This document shows positions 26,045 through 34,801 of a DNA stretch of 37,625 nt, piece after piece. Under the pieces are notes generated by a model. The model ran no database searches and had not been told where the DNA came from. It saw nothing but the letters and a program-made list of their open reading frames with translations. Position 1 is the stretch's first letter. Every line of letters begins with the position of its first letter. The stretch is from positions 1-37,625 of the forward strand of contig CAKQOG010000024.1 in assembly GCA_934255485.1 (NCBI GenBank), given 5' to 3'. Source of the stretch: an uncultured Prevotellamassilia sp. (GTDB lineage Bacteria > Bacteroidota > Bacteroidia > Bacteroidales > Bacteroidaceae). The position numbers and the translations under genes are program-made.

Positions 26045-28345
26045 TTATTGTTCATCTAACAGCTTAAAAACCACTTTGAACCCAAAGTGACAAGAGCGAT
26101 CAGGGGCAAAGGAGGTGAACATACCAAGGTCAATGAGATGAGTGCTAATGCCATAACCTGTTTCGGCATAGAAGGCAAGCGAACGAACGGATAGTAGGTT
26201 AAGATAGAGCCGTTCGCGCTGAATGATGCGCGCAAGATGTGGTAGACGCGATAACATGAGCATGGGGCTCTCGTAGGTGGTGGTGAGACGCAAATAGTAG
26301 CGCGACTCGTTGTAGAAACGTGGGTTGAGCAGTTGAAATTCGCCCGTCAAGTCGTCGTTCCACCCCTGTGGCATGTAGTAGAAACGAAAGTAATCATAAT
26401 CGAGAAAACACTGCTTGCGACGTCTTGTAAACATGCCACACCCCATTCTGAAGTAGAGGGTGCGAAGCGCATAGAGTGGTAGGCGGTAGCGCACATCACT
26501 CTCTATACGCTCGTAGCTTGTTTGTCCACTACCAAGGGCAAAACCGCGCTCATATTTCAATAAAAAGGTGGGGTAGTGCGAAAAGAGAGGCATGCGCCGA
26601 GTACCATCTCTGTAGAAGTATTGTGCAGGAGTCCATTGCAACTGAACGCTGGGGCCGATGGTGGTGAGGCGATGAATAAATCCTGCTGCTTGAGCTACAT
26701 CATTCCATGCAATGAGTGTGCGCCGGTGATAGCGACTTCCCAAGGTGAGCGTAAGACCCGTATAAGGCGAAACTGCAAGATCTAAGTTGGCATAGTTGTC
26801 GCGATAGTCGTGAAATCCATAATGGTTGATGATGTTGAGCAATGAGTCGTAGTTCTCAATGTCTTTTAGCTTCAGACTAAGCTCTTCGGCCTGCTCGTTG
26901 TTGTAACTATGCGAGCCCCCACCAGCCGTAAAAGATAGTTTGCCATTTACCTTTGGCAGAATGTTGAGAGTCATGGGGGTTTCCCAATACACTTGCTTTT
27001 GCTTAAAGCTATAGCCTATCATTGGTTTGAATGTGAACAGGTCTTCGGCCTTTTGCCCTTTGGCTTTAGGTGTGTAACTAAGGGCAAGTTTTATGTTTAG
27101 TGATAGACCTCGTGTGCCACTCCATTGCACCATCGATGGTGTGAAAATAGGTGGTAGTTTGATGCGTGTTGTGCCATTGTTAGTTAGGTTAAAAGCATGC
27201 GAAGATAGCAAAATGTCTTGTGTGCGCATGCTGCTTGTACGCTTGTTATCTGCCACATATTTCCACTTGCTAAGTGTGTCGTTGGGTAGAGGAGGCAGCG
27301 AATCTTCAGCCCATACATTGCCAGATGATGGATGATGTTGCATCACCTCGATGTGTCGAAGCGGAAAGGGTCGGATAGAGTCGAAATAGGCATTCGACGT
27401 GATGATTTGCGTAGTGTCAAGGCGCATTTGGCAAAAGGGAGTAAAGTCGAGTCGTGCTGAGCGTTTTGATGTGGTGGGCTTTATATGACTAAAAGTGTGG
27501 TGCGCCAAAATGTCGTATACCTCGTGAACCTTGTTGCCGAGCAATTTAAAGTCTGACACAATGCGCATGCGTTGAGGCACATACATAGCATATCCCTTTA
27601 GTCCCATGCGAGCATTTACACTATAGGTTTGAAACTGGTGACTAAACTTCAGTTTGAAACTCACCACAGCCCCCGTTTGTTGATTAATATAGATGGTTCC
27701 ACTTGTTAATTGCTCGTTGCTAAAGCGTGGCGTTACCCTTATACAGTGGGTGGCAGGTTGCGTTATGGTGGCAGGGAGCGAAAACATGTAGCTATAACGA
27801 TAAAAGCGCCGGTTGCGTCGGTGCAAGGGGCTTAGCACATGATTGATAAAAAGTTTTTCGCCATAAATAGTAAAGCAAAAACGCCCCATGTTTAAGAACC
27901 TATCGGCCGATTGGTAGCGAGCATTGGTGTGATAAGCCACTACCTTGCAGTCGGTAGTTCCAGGAGCACGGTGCTGCACACGCATTTGCACCTCGCTCAG
28001 ATAGTTGTGATAACCCTTTTCGAGTTGAAACATGTCGGGGATGTAGCGCATAATAAATCCTCGGCGATGAGTAGTCATGTTTTGTCTGATATAAAGCGTT
28101 GATATGCAGTTGAGCGAGCGTTGCCACCCAGCGTTTTTAAGGCTTGTAATAGCCTTGTCTGATGGCGAAATAGAGTCGTTTGTTTGCTGCACACGGTCGG
28201 TAAAATCAAACATGATTTGCTCAAGGTGATCCACCTTCATTATTCCTATTTGTGCATTGGCGGTAAGAGCAAAAAGCCATGCGATGAATAGAGTGGCTAT
28301 CCATCGTATGGCTTTAATGCGTTTATGTAGTAAAAAGGTAATCAA
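26045..28345 (-). CDS. Large outer-membrane protein, DUF5686-like
   Basis: The 766-residue product has an N-terminal hydrophobic signal (WIATLFIAWLFALTANAQ). A first half of about 300 residues follows, with features such as RVTPRFSNEQLTSGTIYINQQTGAVVSFKL. From about 380 onward amphipathic beta-strands run to the end, closing FGFKVVFKLLDEQ, so a barrel in the outer membrane is likely. The pattern resembles DUF5686 proteins, which usually also carry an N-terminal carboxypeptidase-regulatory-like domain that is absent here. The family name is my inference. The only start that keeps the signal peptide is TTG at 28343-28345; the first ATG in frame comes after the signal. The function is unknown. 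Confidence 0.7.
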   Translation of the reverse strand: MITFLLHKRIKAIRWIATLFIAWLFALTANAQIGIMKVDHLEQIMFDFTDRVQQTNDSISPSDKAITSLKNAGWQRSLNCISTLYIRQNMTTHRRGFIMRYIPDMFQLEKGYHNYLSEVQMRVQHRAPGTTDCKVVAYHTNARYQSADRFLNMGRFCFTIYGEKLFINHVLSPLHRRNRRFYRYSYMFSLPATITQPATHCIRVTPRFSNEQLTSGTIYINQQTGAVVSFKLKFSHQFQTYSVNARMGLKGYAMYVPQRMRIVSDFKLLGNKVHEVYDILAHHTFSHIKPTTSKRSARLDFTPFCQMRLDTTQIITSNAYFDSIRPFPLRHIEVMQHHPSSGNVWAEDSLPPLPNDTLSKWKYVADNKRTSSMRTQDILLSSHAFNLTNNGTTRIKLPPIFTPSMVQWSGTRGLSLNIKLALSYTPKAKGQKAEDLFTFKPMIGYSFKQKQVYWETPMTLNILPKVNGKLSFTAGGGSHSYNNEQAEELSLKLKDIENYDSLLNIINHYGFHDYRDNYANLDLAVSPYTGLTLTLGSRYHRRTLIAWNDVAQAAGFIHRLTTIGPSVQLQWTPAQYFYRDGTRRMPLFSHYPTFLLKYERGFALGSGQTSYERIESDVRYRLPLYALRTLYFRMGCGMFTRRRKQCFLDYDYFRFYYMPQGWNDDLTGEFQLLNPRFYNESRYYLRLTTTYESPMLMLSRLPHLARIIQRERLYLNLLSVRSLAFYAETGYGISTHLIDLGMFTSFAPDRSCHFGFKVVFKLLDEQ

Positions 28346-28371
28346 GATAACTTTAATAAGTGTGTGCTCAA

Positions 28372-28390
28372 AATGATTGTAGCAATCATT
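28372..28390 (-). terminator. Weak terminator after the RSH gene
   Basis: AATGATTG and CAATCATT pair perfectly over eight bases around a three-base loop, and the minus strand continues TTTTGAG. It lies between the RSH gene and the DUF5686-like gene on the same strand. Confidence 0.4.
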
Positions 28391-28454
28391 AAATAGAATT
28401 TAGAACACTTACTTAGATATTGTATCTATATGGTGCGTAGGGGAGTTACATTTG

Positions 28455-30671
28455 TTAGCTACGGCTAACAGCTTTTACACCTCTAACCGTGCGTAGCTTC
28501 TTTATCAGTCCGTTAAGTCGTTGTGTATCATCTATAAGGATGGTAAGAATGCCTGAAAATAGGCCATCGTTAGAGTCGATGTTGATGCTGCGCAACATGA
28601 TATGCTCTTCTTTGGCAATGATAGAAGTAATGTTATTAACAATGCCAAGGTCGTCATTGCCAACCACATGTAGCGTGATTGAGTAAGACCCTTGTCCCTT
28701 ACCAGCCCAACGAGCCTTAACTATGCGATAGCCAAAGCGTTGGCGTAGTGCGGGTGCGTTGGGGCAGTTTGTGCGGTGAATTTTAATGCCACCACTCACT
28801 GTGATAAAACCAAACACATCGTCGCCATACACGGGATTGCAACACCGTGCCAACTGGTAGTCGAGTCCTTTAAGATCTTTTCCTATCACCAATTCGTCTT
28901 CGTCGCCTTTGGCCCTTGTGCCCACTTCGCTCTCCATGTTAAACTCCTCGGCCGAGCGTGTGGAGGCCCTGTCTGCAATGCCTTGTTCGCGTTTGCTTAG
29001 TTCGGTATAGGTGTCGATAACGCGGTTAATGTCTATCTTATCGTCGCCAAGGTCTTTGTAAAAATCAAAGCTCTCTTTGTAGCCCAACTTCTTGATAAGT
29101 TGGTTGATGATAGCCTCGTCGTAGTCTATCTTGCGGTTCTTCATCTTGCGCTCAAGCGTTTCTTTGCCCAAGGCAATTTCGCTTGCAGTAAGTTCGCGAA
29201 CCGCGGCTCTGATTTTAGAGCGAGCATGGTTAGATTGCGCAATGTTCACCCACTCGGGTTTAGGTTTTTGCGTGCTCGAGGTGAGAATTTCAACCGTTTG
29301 TCCGCTTTCGAGCGGTTGGCGTATAGAGTAGTTCTTTCCGTCGATGCGTCCGCCCACACAGCGGTTACCCACCCCTGTATGAATGGTGTAAGCAAAGTCG
29401 AGCACTGTGCTATGTGGGGGCAGACGATAGAGGTCGCCTTTGGGCGAGAACACATATACCTCTTGCTCCTTAAGGTCTGATGATAGGCTTTGCGTAAGTA
29501 ATCCATCGTTGCCCGTTTCGAGTGCTGAGCGTATGTCGGCCAACCAAGAGTCTACGCCACCACCGCTACTTTTTACACCCTTGTAGCGCCAGTGGGCAGC
29601 CAATCCGTGTTCGGCTATTTCGTCCATGCGCTCGGTGCGTATTTGTACCTCCACCCATTTCTCTTCGGGGCCTTTAACAGTGATGTGCAGGCTTTCGTAG
29701 CCATTGCTCTTAGGCACAGTTAACCAGTCGCGCAAGCGTTTTAGGTTGCTCTCGTACTTGTTGGTAATGAGCGAGAACACCTTCCAACACTGTTCTTTTT
29801 CCTTGTCGAGAGGAGAGTCGAGAATGATGCGAATAGCAAAGAGGTCGTACACACCATTAAAACCGCATTGCTGCTTCTTCATTTTTTGCCAAATAGAGTG
29901 AATGCTCTTGGTACGTCCCTTCATGTGATAGTGTAAGCCCTCAGCATCGAGCATTTGGCGTATAGGAGCCACAAAGCGTTCAATATAGGCATCGCGTGCT
30001 CGCTTGGTAGCGTTGAGGTTTTCCTTAATCATGTAGTAAGCATCGTGTTCAAGATACTTCAAACTAAGGTCTTCAAGTTCGCTTTTAAGTTTATAAAGGC
30101 CGAGCTTGTGGGCGAGGGGAGCATACAAATAAGCCGCCTCAACCGACACACGACGCTGTGCTTCAATATTCTCAACATCGCGGATGTGGCGCATAAGGTT
30201 TACACTATCGGCAATGAGGAGCAATATGATGCGCATATCGCCTGCTTGTGACACAAGCAAATTTCTAAAATTGTCGGTGCGCATAGCCTCTGTTTTTACC
30301 TCAATGGCCTCTACCTTTAAGAAGCCTCTAAGCGTGTTGGCCACGTCTTTGCCAAAATATCGCTCAACGAGTTCGCATTGCGAAGACTCGCAAATTACAG
30401 CTCTAAGCAAGTAGGCAGTGAGTGCATGACCGCGCAAACCGATTTCTTCAATAGCCAATTGTATGGTTTGAATAGCCAATACCACACGGCTAAGTCCAAA
30501 CTCGTTGCGTGCAATAGTTGGGGTGGTTTCGATCGCACTTGTTATGAAGTCGGCAAGTTTGCGTGCCTCTTGGTATTGCGGACGCACATGCTCATTGCGA
30601 TATATAGCAAGTAGCGCACTCATAAAGTGGCTACGCTCTGCAAGATTTGTCTTCATGTCACTCATAGGCAT
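28455..30671 (-). CDS. Long RelA/SpoT-family (p)ppGpp synthetase with degenerate hydrolase domain
   Basis: The 738-residue protein has the RSH order: HD hydrolase-like region (about 30-180), synthetase (about 240-365), TGS (about 405-465), Cys-rich element (ARCCNPVYGDD) and ACT. The synthetase looks active: GRTKSIHSIWQKMK at 252-265, Tyr275-Asp276 in YDLFAIRI, Glu341 in VEVQIRT and NGYESLH near 323-329. Residues 312-315 read RLRD, close to the RxKD type of bifunctional Rel and not the ExDD of RelA. In the HD region the usual LLHD is LLRA (90-91), the first HP is apparently lost near 60, and ADRLHN reads ADSVNL; only Asp155 of the metal ligands seems kept. It therefore probably makes but does not hydrolyse (p)ppGpp. 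A separate hydrolase would be needed elsewhere in the genome. Confidence 0.92.
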   Translation of the reverse strand: MPMSDMKTNLAERSHFMSALLAIYRNEHVRPQYQEARKLADFITSAIETTPTIARNEFGLSRVVLAIQTIQLAIEEIGLRGHALTAYLLRAVICESSQCELVERYFGKDVANTLRGFLKVEAIEVKTEAMRTDNFRNLLVSQAGDMRIILLLIADSVNLMRHIRDVENIEAQRRVSVEAAYLYAPLAHKLGLYKLKSELEDLSLKYLEHDAYYMIKENLNATKRARDAYIERFVAPIRQMLDAEGLHYHMKGRTKSIHSIWQKMKKQQCGFNGVYDLFAIRIILDSPLDKEKEQCWKVFSLITNKYESNLKRLRDWLTVPKSNGYESLHITVKGPEEKWVEVQIRTERMDEIAEHGLAAHWRYKGVKSSGGGVDSWLADIRSALETGNDGLLTQSLSSDLKEQEVYVFSPKGDLYRLPPHSTVLDFAYTIHTGVGNRCVGGRIDGKNYSIRQPLESGQTVEILTSSTQKPKPEWVNIAQSNHARSKIRAAVRELTASEIALGKETLERKMKNRKIDYDEAIINQLIKKLGYKESFDFYKDLGDDKIDINRVIDTYTELSKREQGIADRASTRSAEEFNMESEVGTRAKGDEDELVIGKDLKGLDYQLARCCNPVYGDDVFGFITVSGGIKIHRTNCPNAPALRQRFGYRIVKARWAGKGQGSYSITLHVVGNDDLGIVNNITSIIAKEEHIMLRSINIDSNDGLFSGILTILIDDTQRLNGLIKKLRTVRGVKAVSRS

Positions 30672-30706
30672 AACATTACGTGTGTATTAAATTTATAAGA
30701 ATAACG

Positions 30707-30714
30707 CAAAAGTA
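30707..30714 (-). promoter_or_regulatory. Promoter -7 element for the RSH gene
   Basis: On the minus strand the bases read TACTTTTG, matching TAnnTTTG, 35 bases before the ATG at 30671. No TTTG was seen at the standard upstream spacing. It is divergent from the mtaB promoter. Confidence 0.4.
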
Positions 30715-30813
30715 AGCATTTTTCAAAAAAAATTGCTCTAAATATGCAGGTAAGTGCAGAATGTTTGTTGCCGAAAGCGAAAAAATGAATATATATGTAT
30801 GGGTTTTTCTTAT

Positions 30814-30821
30814 TAACTTTG
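30814..30821 (+). promoter_or_regulatory. Promoter -7 element for mtaB
   Basis: TAACTTTG followed by CA fits TAnnTTTG and places the transcription start near 30828, just before the ATG at 30842. This rules against the in-frame ATG at 30761 as the start. Confidence 0.5.
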
Positions 30822-30841
30822 CAATCAAATATAAAACTAAT

Positions 30842-32173
30842 ATGTCCTTATTACAGAATAAAAAAGCAGCGTATCACACATTGGGCTGCAAACTTAATTT
30901 TGCGGAAACATCCTCGCTTCGTGACTTGCTCGAAAACAATGGTGTACGCACTATTGAAAAGGGCGAAAAGGCTGACATCTGCATTGTTAACACCTGTTCG
31001 GTAACCGATGTGGCAGACCATAAATGCCGACAAGCCATACACCGCTTTACGCGCGAACACCCAGGTGCATTTGTGGTGGTGATGGGTTGCTATGCACAAC
31101 TCAAGGCCAACGAAATTGCCACTTTTCCCGGTGTAGACTTGGTGCTTGGCATGGAGCAAAAAGGCGAGGTTGTGCGTTATATTGAAGAGCGTTTGCAACA
31201 AAAGCAAATGCTAAGTGGCGATATAGATGCGTGTCATGAGGCTGTAAGCGTGCCAACTAAAGACATTCGCACCTTTGTACCTTCGTGTTCGCATGGCGAT
31301 CGCACCCGTTACTTCTTAAAGGTTCAAGATGGGTGTAACTACTATTGTACCTACTGCACCATTCCCATTGCTCGTGGTCGTTCGCGCAATGGTAGTATAG
31401 CCTCGCTCGTGGAGCAAGCCGAGCAGGTGGCCAAAGAGGGTGGCAAGGAAATTGTGATAACAGGTGTAAACACTGGTGATTTTGGTCGTTCTACGGGCGA
31501 GAACTTTTTGCAGCTCATCCAAGCTCTCGACCAAGTTGAGGGTATAGAGCGCTATCGTATATCGAGCATTGAGCCAAACTTGCTTACCGACGAGATAATA
31601 GACTTTTGTGCACACTCAAGAGCTTTTATGCCTCATTTCCACATTCCACTTCAGTGTGGCTCGGATGCGGTATTAAAACTTATGCATCGCCATTATGATA
31701 CCGCCCTGTTTGCACAGAAAATTAGTAACATCAAGCGCATAATGCCCGATGCATTTATCGGTGTAGATGTGATAGTGGGCATGCGTGGCGAAACAGATGA
31801 ACTCTTTGAAGAGTCGTATCGTTTTATCGAGGGACTCGACATCTCTCAGCTACATGTGTTCAGCTATAGCGAGCGCCCAGGCACAAAGGCTCTCGAAATT
31901 CCCTACGTGGTGAGTCCGCAAACAAAGCATGCACGTAGCCAGCGCCTATTAGGTTTGTCAGAAACAAAGCGCCGTGCCTTTTATGCTCAATTTATAGGCA
32001 AAGAGCGCAAGGTTTTGTGGGAGCATGCACGCGAGGGAGAACTAATGCATGGCTTCACCGATAACTATATTAGGGTGCAGCAATTGCCTGGCTCTGTGCG
32101 TCACGACAACTCGCTAACGGTGGCAAAACTCGGCGAGTTTACCGATGATTTTGAGGCTCTAAAGGAAATGTAA
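30842..32173 (+). CDS. mtaB: tRNA t6A37 methylthiotransferase MtaB
   Basis: MtaB adds a methylthio group to N6-threonylcarbamoyladenosine 37 in tRNAs, forming ms2t6A. The 443 residues show the three-part layout. An N-terminal UPF0004 domain binds one iron-sulfur cluster through Cys16, Cys52 and Cys83 (HTLGCKLN, NTCSVTD, MGCYAQ). The radical-SAM core has Cys165-x3-Cys169-x2-Cys172 in DGCNYYCTYCTIPIARG, and a TRAM-like end follows. HTLGCKLN and VTDVADHKCRQAIHR fit MtaB better than MiaB or RimO. The ATG at 30842 gives a start like homologues, whereas the ATG at 30761 would add 27 hydrophobic residues encoded ahead of the promoter element. It leads a five-gene same-strand run. Confidence 0.95.
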   Translation: MSLLQNKKAAYHTLGCKLNFAETSSLRDLLENNGVRTIEKGEKADICIVNTCSVTDVADHKCRQAIHRFTREHPGAFVVVMGCYAQLKANEIATFPGVDLVLGMEQKGEVVRYIEERLQQKQMLSGDIDACHEAVSVPTKDIRTFVPSCSHGDRTRYFLKVQDGCNYYCTYCTIPIARGRSRNGSIASLVEQAEQVAKEGGKEIVITGVNTGDFGRSTGENFLQLIQALDQVEGIERYRISSIEPNLLTDEIIDFCAHSRAFMPHFHIPLQCGSDAVLKLMHRHYDTALFAQKISNIKRIMPDAFIGVDVIVGMRGETDELFEESYRFIEGLDISQLHVFSYSERPGTKALEIPYVVSPQTKHARSQRLLGLSETKRRAFYAQFIGKERKVLWEHAREGELMHGFTDNYIRVQQLPGSVRHDNSLTVAKLGEFTDDFEALKEM

Positions 32174-32205
32174 ACACCTACATAAAACGAAAAACAAAAT
32201 AAACA

Positions 32206-33246
32206 ATGATAACAACAGATAAGGTAGCGGTGGTGATACTCAATTGGAACGGATGCGACATGATGCGTCGGTTCTTGCCATCGGTGGTTGAACATTCGCA
32301 GCCAGAGGGACTTGTTGTTGTGGCAGACAATGGTTCGACAGATGGTTCTGTTGAAATGTTGCACAAGGAGTTTCCTGAGGTGGAGGTTATTGCGCTCAAA
32401 AAGAACTATGGCTTTGCCGAAGGCTATAACCAAGCATTTAGTCAAATAGATGCGCCTTATTACTTGTTGCTCAATTCAGATGTTGAGGTAACGCCACATT
32501 GGTTACGCCCCTTGCTGAGTTACATGGATAAGCACCCCGAGGTTGCAGCTTGCCAACCCAAATTGCTCAGTCAGCGCAACAAGCAGATGTTTGAGTATGC
32601 AGGCGGTGCAGGTGGTTTTATCGACTATTTGGGCTACCCCTTCTGCCGGGGGAGAGTGTTCGATAAGGTGGAGGCAGACAATGGACAATACGATTCTATT
32701 TGCCCATTGCTTTGGGCTACAGGAGCCGCTCTCTTGGTGCGACAGACCGACTGGAAACAGAGTGGGGGACTAGATGGAAGGTTCTTTGCCCACATGGAGG
32801 AAATTGACCTATGTTGGCGTTTGCGCGCTCGTGGTCGCCAAATAGTTTGTGTGCCAACGAGCATTGCTTACCATGTTGGCGGTGCCACACTCGATGCAAG
32901 CAATCCGCGCAAAACCTTTCTTAACTTCAGAAACAACTTGCTGATGCTCTACAAAAATCTGCCCGAAAGCGAACTTCATAGCGTGATGCGTCGTCGCAAA
33001 CTGCTCGACCTTGTTGCTGCAACAAAGTTTTTGTTCATGGGCGATTTGCCTAATTTTCGTGCCGTTGTAAAGGCACGAAAAGAGTTTAAGCGCATGCGCC
33101 CCGACTTTGATGCCGACCGCAAGCACAATATGCAACTTGCCGTAAATGGTGGACACAACATTCCGCAGCGCATCAACAAGAGCCTTTTGCTTATGTACTA
33201 TTTAAAAGGCATAAAAACGTTCTCGGATATGCACATCAGCCAGTAG
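32206..33246 (+). CDS. Family 2 glycosyltransferase
   Basis: The 346-residue protein has the GT-A fold. VAVVILNWNGCDMMRRFLPS opens it, VVADNGSTDGS near 39-49 binds the nucleotide, and LLNSDVEV near 89 carries the metal site in the form NSD. ATGAALLVR near 170, then GGLDGRFFAHMEEIDLCWRLR with the ED-type catalytic motif (EEIDLCWR), completes the core. This resembles WbbL-like rhamnosyltransferases, but donor and acceptor cannot be read from sequence. The C-terminal 90 residues are basic and helical with one short hydrophobic stretch, suggesting membrane association. It begins 32 bases after mtaB. The next gene follows closely, so the cluster probably shares a transcript. Confidence 0.9.
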   Translation: MITTDKVAVVILNWNGCDMMRRFLPSVVEHSQPEGLVVVADNGSTDGSVEMLHKEFPEVEVIALKKNYGFAEGYNQAFSQIDAPYYLLLNSDVEVTPHWLRPLLSYMDKHPEVAACQPKLLSQRNKQMFEYAGGAGGFIDYLGYPFCRGRVFDKVEADNGQYDSICPLLWATGAALLVRQTDWKQSGGLDGRFFAHMEEIDLCWRLRARGRQIVCVPTSIAYHVGGATLDASNPRKTFLNFRNNLLMLYKNLPESELHSVMRRRKLLDLVAATKFLFMGDLPNFRAVVKARKEFKRMRPDFDADRKHNMQLAVNGGHNIPQRINKSLLLMYYLKGIKTFSDMHISQ

Positions 33247-33311
33247 ATAGTTTCTCTATCTTATTGACTCATAAAAACTATTCAATCCAATCTGTAAACA
33301 CACAAAAAACA

Positions 33312-34019
33312 TTGGCTGCATTATATCTTATTCCAGTAACTTTAGGCGATTCGCCTTTGCAACAAGTGTTGCCTGCACACAACAAAGAGGTAATTCTTGG
33401 CATTAAGCACTTTATTGTTGAGGAGGTGCGCACCGCTCGTCGATTTTTAAAGCAGGTAGACCGCAATATCAATATCGACGAACTCACGTTTTGTCCTATG
33501 GGCAAGCATGCCGATGCAGCCCTATTCTCAAAATATCTTGAACCACTGAGAAAAGGCGAAAGCATAGGTGTTATTAGCGAAGCGGGATGCCCCGCTGTGG
33601 CCGACCCAGGCGCCGATGTCGTGACTATTGCACAGCGCGAGGGGCTAAAGGTGGTGCCTCTTGTTGGTCCGTCGTCAATTTTGTTGGCTGTAATGGGTTC
33701 GGGCTTCAATGGGCAGAGTTTTGCCTTTCATGGCTATTTGCCCATCAGTCCTGCCGAACGTGCTAAGCGCATCAAACAGCTCGAAAGCCGTTCGGCCGCT
33801 GAGCACCAAACGCAACTTTTTATCGAAACTCCCTACCGCAATCACAAGATGATTGCCGACTTACTTGCCACGTGTAACCCTCGTACGCGTCTGTGCATAG
33901 CCTCAGGTTTGACCACCGAACAAGAGTTCTTACGCTCTAAAACAATAAAAGAATGGAAGCAAACACCACCTCCCGATCTCAACAAAATTCCAACTATCTT
34001 TGCCATATATGCAGGGTAG
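33312..34019 (+). CDS. SAM-dependent methyltransferase, short RsmI-like
   Basis: This protein belongs to the tetrapyrrole-methylase fold used by RsmI, which 2'-O-methylates C1402 of 16S rRNA. YLIPVTLGDSPLQQVLP is at the start. GVISEAGCPAVADPGADVV carries the RsmI-type signature and VPLVGPSSILLAVMGSG is the SAM-site strand. FHGYLPISPAERAKRI and FIETPYRNHKM follow, as in the family. The frame is open from a TTG at 33264 (252 codons), but no ATG exists near the start. I prefer the TTG at 33312, giving MAALYLIPVTLG and 235 residues, because it aligns with typical family starts. Bacteroidetes usually also have a longer RsmI; whether this shorter one is a paralogue with another target is open. Confidence 0.85.
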   Translation: MAALYLIPVTLGDSPLQQVLPAHNKEVILGIKHFIVEEVRTARRFLKQVDRNINIDELTFCPMGKHADAALFSKYLEPLRKGESIGVISEAGCPAVADPGADVVTIAQREGLKVVPLVGPSSILLAVMGSGFNGQSFAFHGYLPISPAERAKRIKQLESRSAAEHQTQLFIETPYRNHKMIADLLATCNPRTRLCIASGLTTEQEFLRSKTIKEWKQTPPPDLNKIPTIFAIYAG

Positions 34020-34080
34020 TGTAGGGGGAACAAATAAATTTTTTTAGACATCTTCTTTAGTAAAATTGTTTCTTAAAAAA

Positions 34081-34734
34081 ATGCTTGATACTGTAGTTTT
34101 CGATTTAGATGGCACGTTGCTTGATACGCTTAACGATTTAGCAAATAGTGTGAATTATGCATTGGCAAAACATAGACTTCCCACCCGCACCATACCCGAG
34201 GTAAGACGCTTTTTGGGTAATGGCATACGCTATTTGATGAAGAAATCTGTAGGCGACAATATGCAAGACGATTGTGAGTTCGAACCCGTTTTTCAGAGCT
34301 TTCGCTCGCATTATGTAGAGCATTGCTTAGATACTACACAACCTTATCCAGGCATTATGCCATTGCTTAAGGCGTTGAAACAGAGAGGCATAAAAATGGC
34401 TATCGTGTCGAATAAGCTACATCCTGCAGTGCAAGAATTGGCTCATCGTTTTTTTGAAGGTTACATTTCGTCGGCAGTAGGCGAGAGCCTTACGGTGCGT
34501 CGCAAACCCAATCCTGATGCTGTGCTTGCAGCACTAAACGAGTTGGGGAGTACTCCCAACAATGCCATTTATGTGGGCGACTCAGAGGTTGACCTCGAAA
34601 CATCAAAGAATGCAGGTCTACGTTGTGCTTTGGTCACATGGGGCTTTCGTGACGAGAGTTTTTTGCGCTCACTACCTTTGGCAACCAACACACAGTTCAT
34701 CCACCATCCCGATGAATTGCTCAAACTATTATAG
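34081..34734 (+). CDS. HAD-superfamily phosphatase, phosphoglycolate phosphatase-like
   Basis: The 217-residue protein carries all HAD motifs: the nucleophile and acid Asp8-x-Asp10 in VFDLDGTLLDT, motif II Ser in AIVSNK near 107-112, the motif III Lys in RRKPNPDAV near 143, and motif IV GDSEVDLETSKNAG near 165. A helical cap lies between about residues 15 and 90. This is the Gph type, which removes phosphate from 2-phosphoglycolate or other small phosphates; the substrate is not certain. The ATG at 34081 was chosen because a TTG five codons earlier adds only MFLKK. It begins 61 bases after the methyltransferase gene. Confidence 0.9.
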   Translation: MLDTVVFDLDGTLLDTLNDLANSVNYALAKHRLPTRTIPEVRRFLGNGIRYLMKKSVGDNMQDDCEFEPVFQSFRSHYVEHCLDTTQPYPGIMPLLKALKQRGIKMAIVSNKLHPAVQELAHRFFEGYISSAVGESLTVRRKPNPDAVLAALNELGSTPNNAIYVGDSEVDLETSKNAGLRCALVTWGFRDESFLRSLPLATNTQFIHHPDELLKLL

Positions 34735-34801
34735 GGCTTATCAATAAAAACTTTCTACCATTTTATTTCTATCCAACACCTACAATCTTTATAAATAGCT
34801 T

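Noticed and set aside
30761..30841. Longer N-terminus for MtaB
   Set aside because: It lies ahead of the probable transcription start and adds 27 residues not typical of the family.
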